6,802 nt of DNA from positions 1-6,802 of the forward strand of contig JAHQWX010000097.1 of NCBI GenBank assembly GCA_029856375.1. Direction: 5' to 3'. Made by a program: the position numbers and the translations under genes. Each line of letters begins with the position of its first letter. The stretch's first letter is position 1. The notes beneath the pieces are model-generated. The model was not told the DNA's origin, ran no database searches, and saw only the letters and a list, made by a program, of their open reading frames with translations. Of this stretch, positions 5,373 through 6,802 are shown in pieces. The stretch comes from Promethearchaeia archaeon. Lineage in GTDB: Archaea; Asgardarchaeota; Lokiarchaeia; Sigyniarchaeales; SOKP01.

Positions 5373-5879
5373 ATGAAAAAAAGTCTTGGAAGAGCCTTTA
5401 TATATAGCTTGATTGCGTTGTTTATAATGGTTTTTTTATTTACCGTTATTTCATATGCACTTAACGACGATATGTATATATTAATTGATTCAATAACTGC
5501 TTATCCATTTTTGATAATTTATCATCTAACAAAAGCTTTTACTTTTTTTCCTTGGTATCTTATTGAATTAATTAGTGTTGGTACGGGATATATGCTATAT
5601 TACATCGGAGTGTTTGTAGCGCTTATAATCGCGTCTATAATCGCAGGGATCTCTGGAGGTGACATACCTAAATCCTTAGGAGGATGGATATTGACTTCTA
5701 TCTGCTGCATTGTATTACTAATGGCCGGAGCTTATGTAGAGGCCATGGTTAAACAATACATTTGCGCTACATGTACTGTAGAGGAGGCAATAGTTGACGT
5801 TCTAATAACTGGCGCTACAAATCTATTGATATTTGGTGGCGTTACATTAATAGTTGCGGCAATAGTGGGTAAATCTTAA
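5373..5879 (+). CDS. Multi-pass membrane protein of unknown function
   Basis: Not recognised. The protein has 168 residues from the preferred ATG (171 if it begins at 5364). Counting from 5364, a short basic start (KMKKSLGR) precedes a first membrane helix at about 11-33. An amphipathic or buried segment follows at about 47-70, then membrane helices at about 72-97, 107-128 and 143-168. This gives four to five spans and few charges. Glycine-rich turns (GISGGDIPKSLGG, about 95-107) link the third and fourth. A CATC motif (Cys134-Cys137) sits in the last loop and a Cys-Cys pair (114-115) in the preceding helix, so a redox or metal role is possible but unproven. There are no transporter signatures I can name. 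It has its own strong TATA box, so it is probably a single-gene transcript between the small acidic gene and rubrerythrin. Confidence 0.75.
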   Translation: MKKSLGRAFIYSLIALFIMVFLFTVISYALNDDMYILIDSITAYPFLIIYHLTKAFTFFPWYLIELISVGTGYMLYYIGVFVALIIASIIAGISGGDIPKSLGGWILTSICCIVLLMAGAYVEAMVKQYICATCTVEEAIVDVLITGATNLLIFGGVTLIVAAIVGKS

Positions 5880-5887
5880 AAAAAAAG

Positions 5888-6029
5888 GGAATTTCTGCAA
5901 ATACTAGAAATAAATCTCAAAATTTACGCTTTTCCATAACAAAATATCGACAATTTAGAATTTTAAGTTCATTTACTTAGGCGGAAATTGTAACTCACTT
6001 TTAAATTATAAGCTCTTAATATTAACGCC
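5888..6029. other. Intergenic region before rubrerythrin; no gene seen
   Basis: This is AT-rich non-coding sequence of about 225 bases in all. It contains two loose inverted repeats: ATTTCT with AGAAAT around a nine-base loop (about 5891-5911), and ACAATTT with AAATTGT about 28 bases apart (about 5951-5992). Neither has G-C content enough to be convincing as a terminator or structured RNA. Confidence 0.3.
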
Positions 6030-6037
6030 TATAAATA
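6030..6037 (+). promoter_or_regulatory. TATA box for rubrerythrin
   Basis: TATAAATA about 77 bases before the ATG predicts transcription near 6058. GAGGG at 6092-6096 stands ten bases before the ATG, the same arrangement as in the membrane protein gene. Confidence 0.5.
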
Positions 6038-6106
6038 TTATGATTTATTAATAATTTCATCTTACTAACATATGAAATCTATAATAAATAAGAGGGAATA
6101 TATACA

Positions 6107-6445
6107 ATGAAAAAGACAGTAGAAAATTTAATGGTTGCCTTTATGGGCGAATCTCAAGCGAGAATGAGATATCCAATGTTCTCAAAAATTGCGAAAAAAG
6201 AAGGCTACGCTCTAATTGCCAGTATATTCGAAGAGACTGCAAATCAAGAAAAAGAGCACGCAACTTGGAACTACAAGATGTTACAAGATTTAAAGAAGGA
6301 AGAATCTTTTGGAGAGTTAGAAGTGCCCGCCGCTGGACCTACGACATATTCTAAGGGCGGTGTAGCTATGACCAATAGCTCAACAAGTCCCTCATATTTA
6401 TCCATAACCCGAAATCTGGTATCCATATCCCACAGGGCAGGATGA
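6107..6445 (+). CDS. rbr: Rubrerythrin, truncated at about residue 82 and continued by foreign sequence
   Basis: N-terminal part of a cytosolic diiron peroxide reductase, typical of anaerobes. Residues 1-82 are ordinary rubrerythrin: helix A with FMGESQARMRY (ligand Glu15) and helix B with ETANQEKEHA (ligands Glu48 and His51), then the linker LEVPAAGPTTY. The family is about 135 to 195 residues; helices C and D with the other iron ligands, and the rubredoxin-like domain if it had one, are missing. From about base 6353 the frame crosses antisense amidohydrolase sequence and reaches an unrelated stop at 6445, so the last about 30 residues are meaningless. The start is firm (GAGGG, TATA box). 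The truncation probably reflects a joining artefact, not a natural deletion; a full gene likely exists in the source genome. Confidence 0.85.
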   Translation: MKKTVENLMVAFMGESQARMRYPMFSKIAKKEGYALIASIFEETANQEKEHATWNYKMLQDLKKEESFGELEVPAAGPTTYSKGGVAMTNSSTSPSYLSITRNLVSISHRAG

Positions 6446-6561
6446 GACTCATTTGATACAGTATAGCCACAGGGTTTGCCTTTCTTAAGGAGGGCTTCTT
6501 TGTATTTCAAGGGTAAAATATGGTTGAAAATATCAATCTTTCGTGTTGCTAACTCCTGCAC
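6349..6561 (-). CDS. Amidohydrolase (ACMSD-like metal-dependent hydrolase), N-terminal fragment
   Basis: First 71 residues of an amidohydrolase family 2 TIM-barrel protein, related to aminocarboxymuconate-semialdehyde decarboxylase; substrate unknown. It has the characteristic opening strand IDIFNHILP (residues 9-17), KYKEALLKK, then HPALWDMDTRFRVMDKY (40-56) and ATPPLE (66-71), where it is cut. The usual DxHxH metal motif is D-x-F-x-H here (Asp10, Phe12, His14), which I believe occurs in some subfamilies. The GTG at 6559-6561 is chosen because AGGAG (6571-6575) lies nine bases upstream; the open frame extends to a TTG at 6672 but that part lacks family resemblance and overlaps the promoter. 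Downstream of 6349 the frame reads through antisense rubrerythrin to a stop at 6271. Roughly three quarters of the gene is missing. Likely of bacterial origin. Confidence 0.75.
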
Positions 6562-6643
6562 TATGCTTTTCTCCTTTCCTTTGTACACCCTATCATCTTG
6601 ATGCCAGCTTACCCACATATTTATGGCGAAAAGTTGCAAGACA

Positions 6644-6672
6644 AATATAAAGCAGGTGGAATCGTTTGTCAA
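6644..6672 (-). promoter_or_regulatory. Sigma70-like promoter for the amidohydrolase gene
   Basis: On the minus strand TTGACA (6667-6672) and TATATT (6644-6649) are separated by exactly 17 bases, close to the bacterial consensus. This would start a transcript near 6637 with a leader of about 75 bases before the GTG. Confidence 0.55.
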
Positions 6673-6732
6673 TTTCTGCCTCTTTTGGGCTATTCTCAGA
6701 CTTGGTCGACATCATGGATTTAGTACTTGTAA

Positions 6733-6761
6733 TTGACACGGTTATAGACCTATGCCATTAT
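6733..6761 (+). promoter_or_regulatory. Sigma70-like promoter for the gene starting at 6796
   Basis: TTGACA (6733-6738) and CATTAT (6756-6761) are 17 bases apart on the plus strand, followed by AAGGAGG (6783-6789) and an ATG at 6796. The same region on the minus strand holds TTGCTG-16-TATAAT, so divergent promoters may overlap here. Confidence 0.5.
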
Positions 6762-6795
6762 ATAGGTTGGCACAAAGCCAGCAAGGAGGAGCAAT

Positions 6796-6802
6796 ATGGA
6801 GA
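6796..6802 (+). CDS. Start of an unidentified gene cut by the window edge
   Basis: ATGGAGA at the very end has a near-perfect Shine-Dalgarno (AAGGAGG, 6783-6789) six bases upstream and a sigma70-like promoter before that. Only two codons are visible, so nothing can be said of the product except that it would be divergent from the amidohydrolase gene. Confidence 0.4.

Noticed and set aside
5891..5911. Hairpin ATTTCT/AGAAAT as a terminator
   Set aside because: The six-base arms are mostly A-T with a nine-base loop and no T run follows.
6562..6672. N-terminal extension of the amidohydrolase to a TTG at 6672
   Set aside because: It overlaps the sigma70-like promoter and leader, and the GTG at 6561 has a good ribosome site just before the conserved IDIFNH strand.
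1..6802. Defence system, CRISPR array, insertion sequence or tRNA
   Set aside because: No repeat-spacer structure, transposase, terminal inverted repeats, nuclease or cloverleaf pattern was seen on either strand.

Overview
The window reads as a chimeric metagenomic contig. Its central part (about 215 to 6350) looks like an AT-rich archaeon, and Asgard is my best guess. The evidence is a long Ras/Arf-like small GTPase carrying an N-terminal longin-like domain, repeated archaeal TATA boxes about 25 to 30 bases before the inferred transcription starts, T-run terminators, and an anaerobe's set of iron and thiol proteins. The Asgard label is an inference from gene content; the archaeal promoters are directly visible.

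Left part, minus strand: an open frame from 1287 to the window edge begins as a dihydrolipoyl dehydrogenase (FAD site, CLNVGC redox disulfide, NAD site, second FAD site). Near base 205-222 it switches in frame to the interior of an M16 (mitochondrial processing peptidase-like) protein. Both partners are broken there and GC rises to about half. Next on the same strand is the longin-GTPase gene (1494-2528), whose switch II region is replaced by a cysteine cluster. It is divergent from a HEAT-repeat gene (2682-3146), with a TATA box facing each way in the 153-base gap.

Middle, plus strand: a tightly packed two-gene unit encodes a glutaredoxin-like protein and the catalytic subunit of a ferredoxin:thioredoxin reductase. 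It is followed by a tandem-duplicated bacterioferritin-like protein with two complete diiron ligand sets, a 51-residue acidic small protein, a multi-pass membrane protein of unknown function, and the start of a rubrerythrin. Together they suggest a local iron/peroxide/thiol redox neighbourhood: electrons from ferredoxin to a dithiol carrier, ferroxidase or iron storage activity, and peroxide reduction.

Right end: the rubrerythrin frame breaks near 6349-6352 and continues into the antisense strand of an amidohydrolase (aminocarboxymuconate-semialdehyde decarboxylase-like) whose own start lies at 6561 on the minus strand. This end has bacterial sigma70-like promoters and a strong Shine-Dalgarno for another gene starting at 6796, unlike the TATA-driven centre. 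Both ends therefore look like foreign DNA joined to the archaeal core by assembly or amplification. The most biologically interesting object is the longin-GTPase with its unusual switch II; the tandem ferritin and the Grx-FTR pair come next. I see no CRISPR array, tRNA, rRNA or insertion sequence. No intergenic stretch longer than 300 bases exists.
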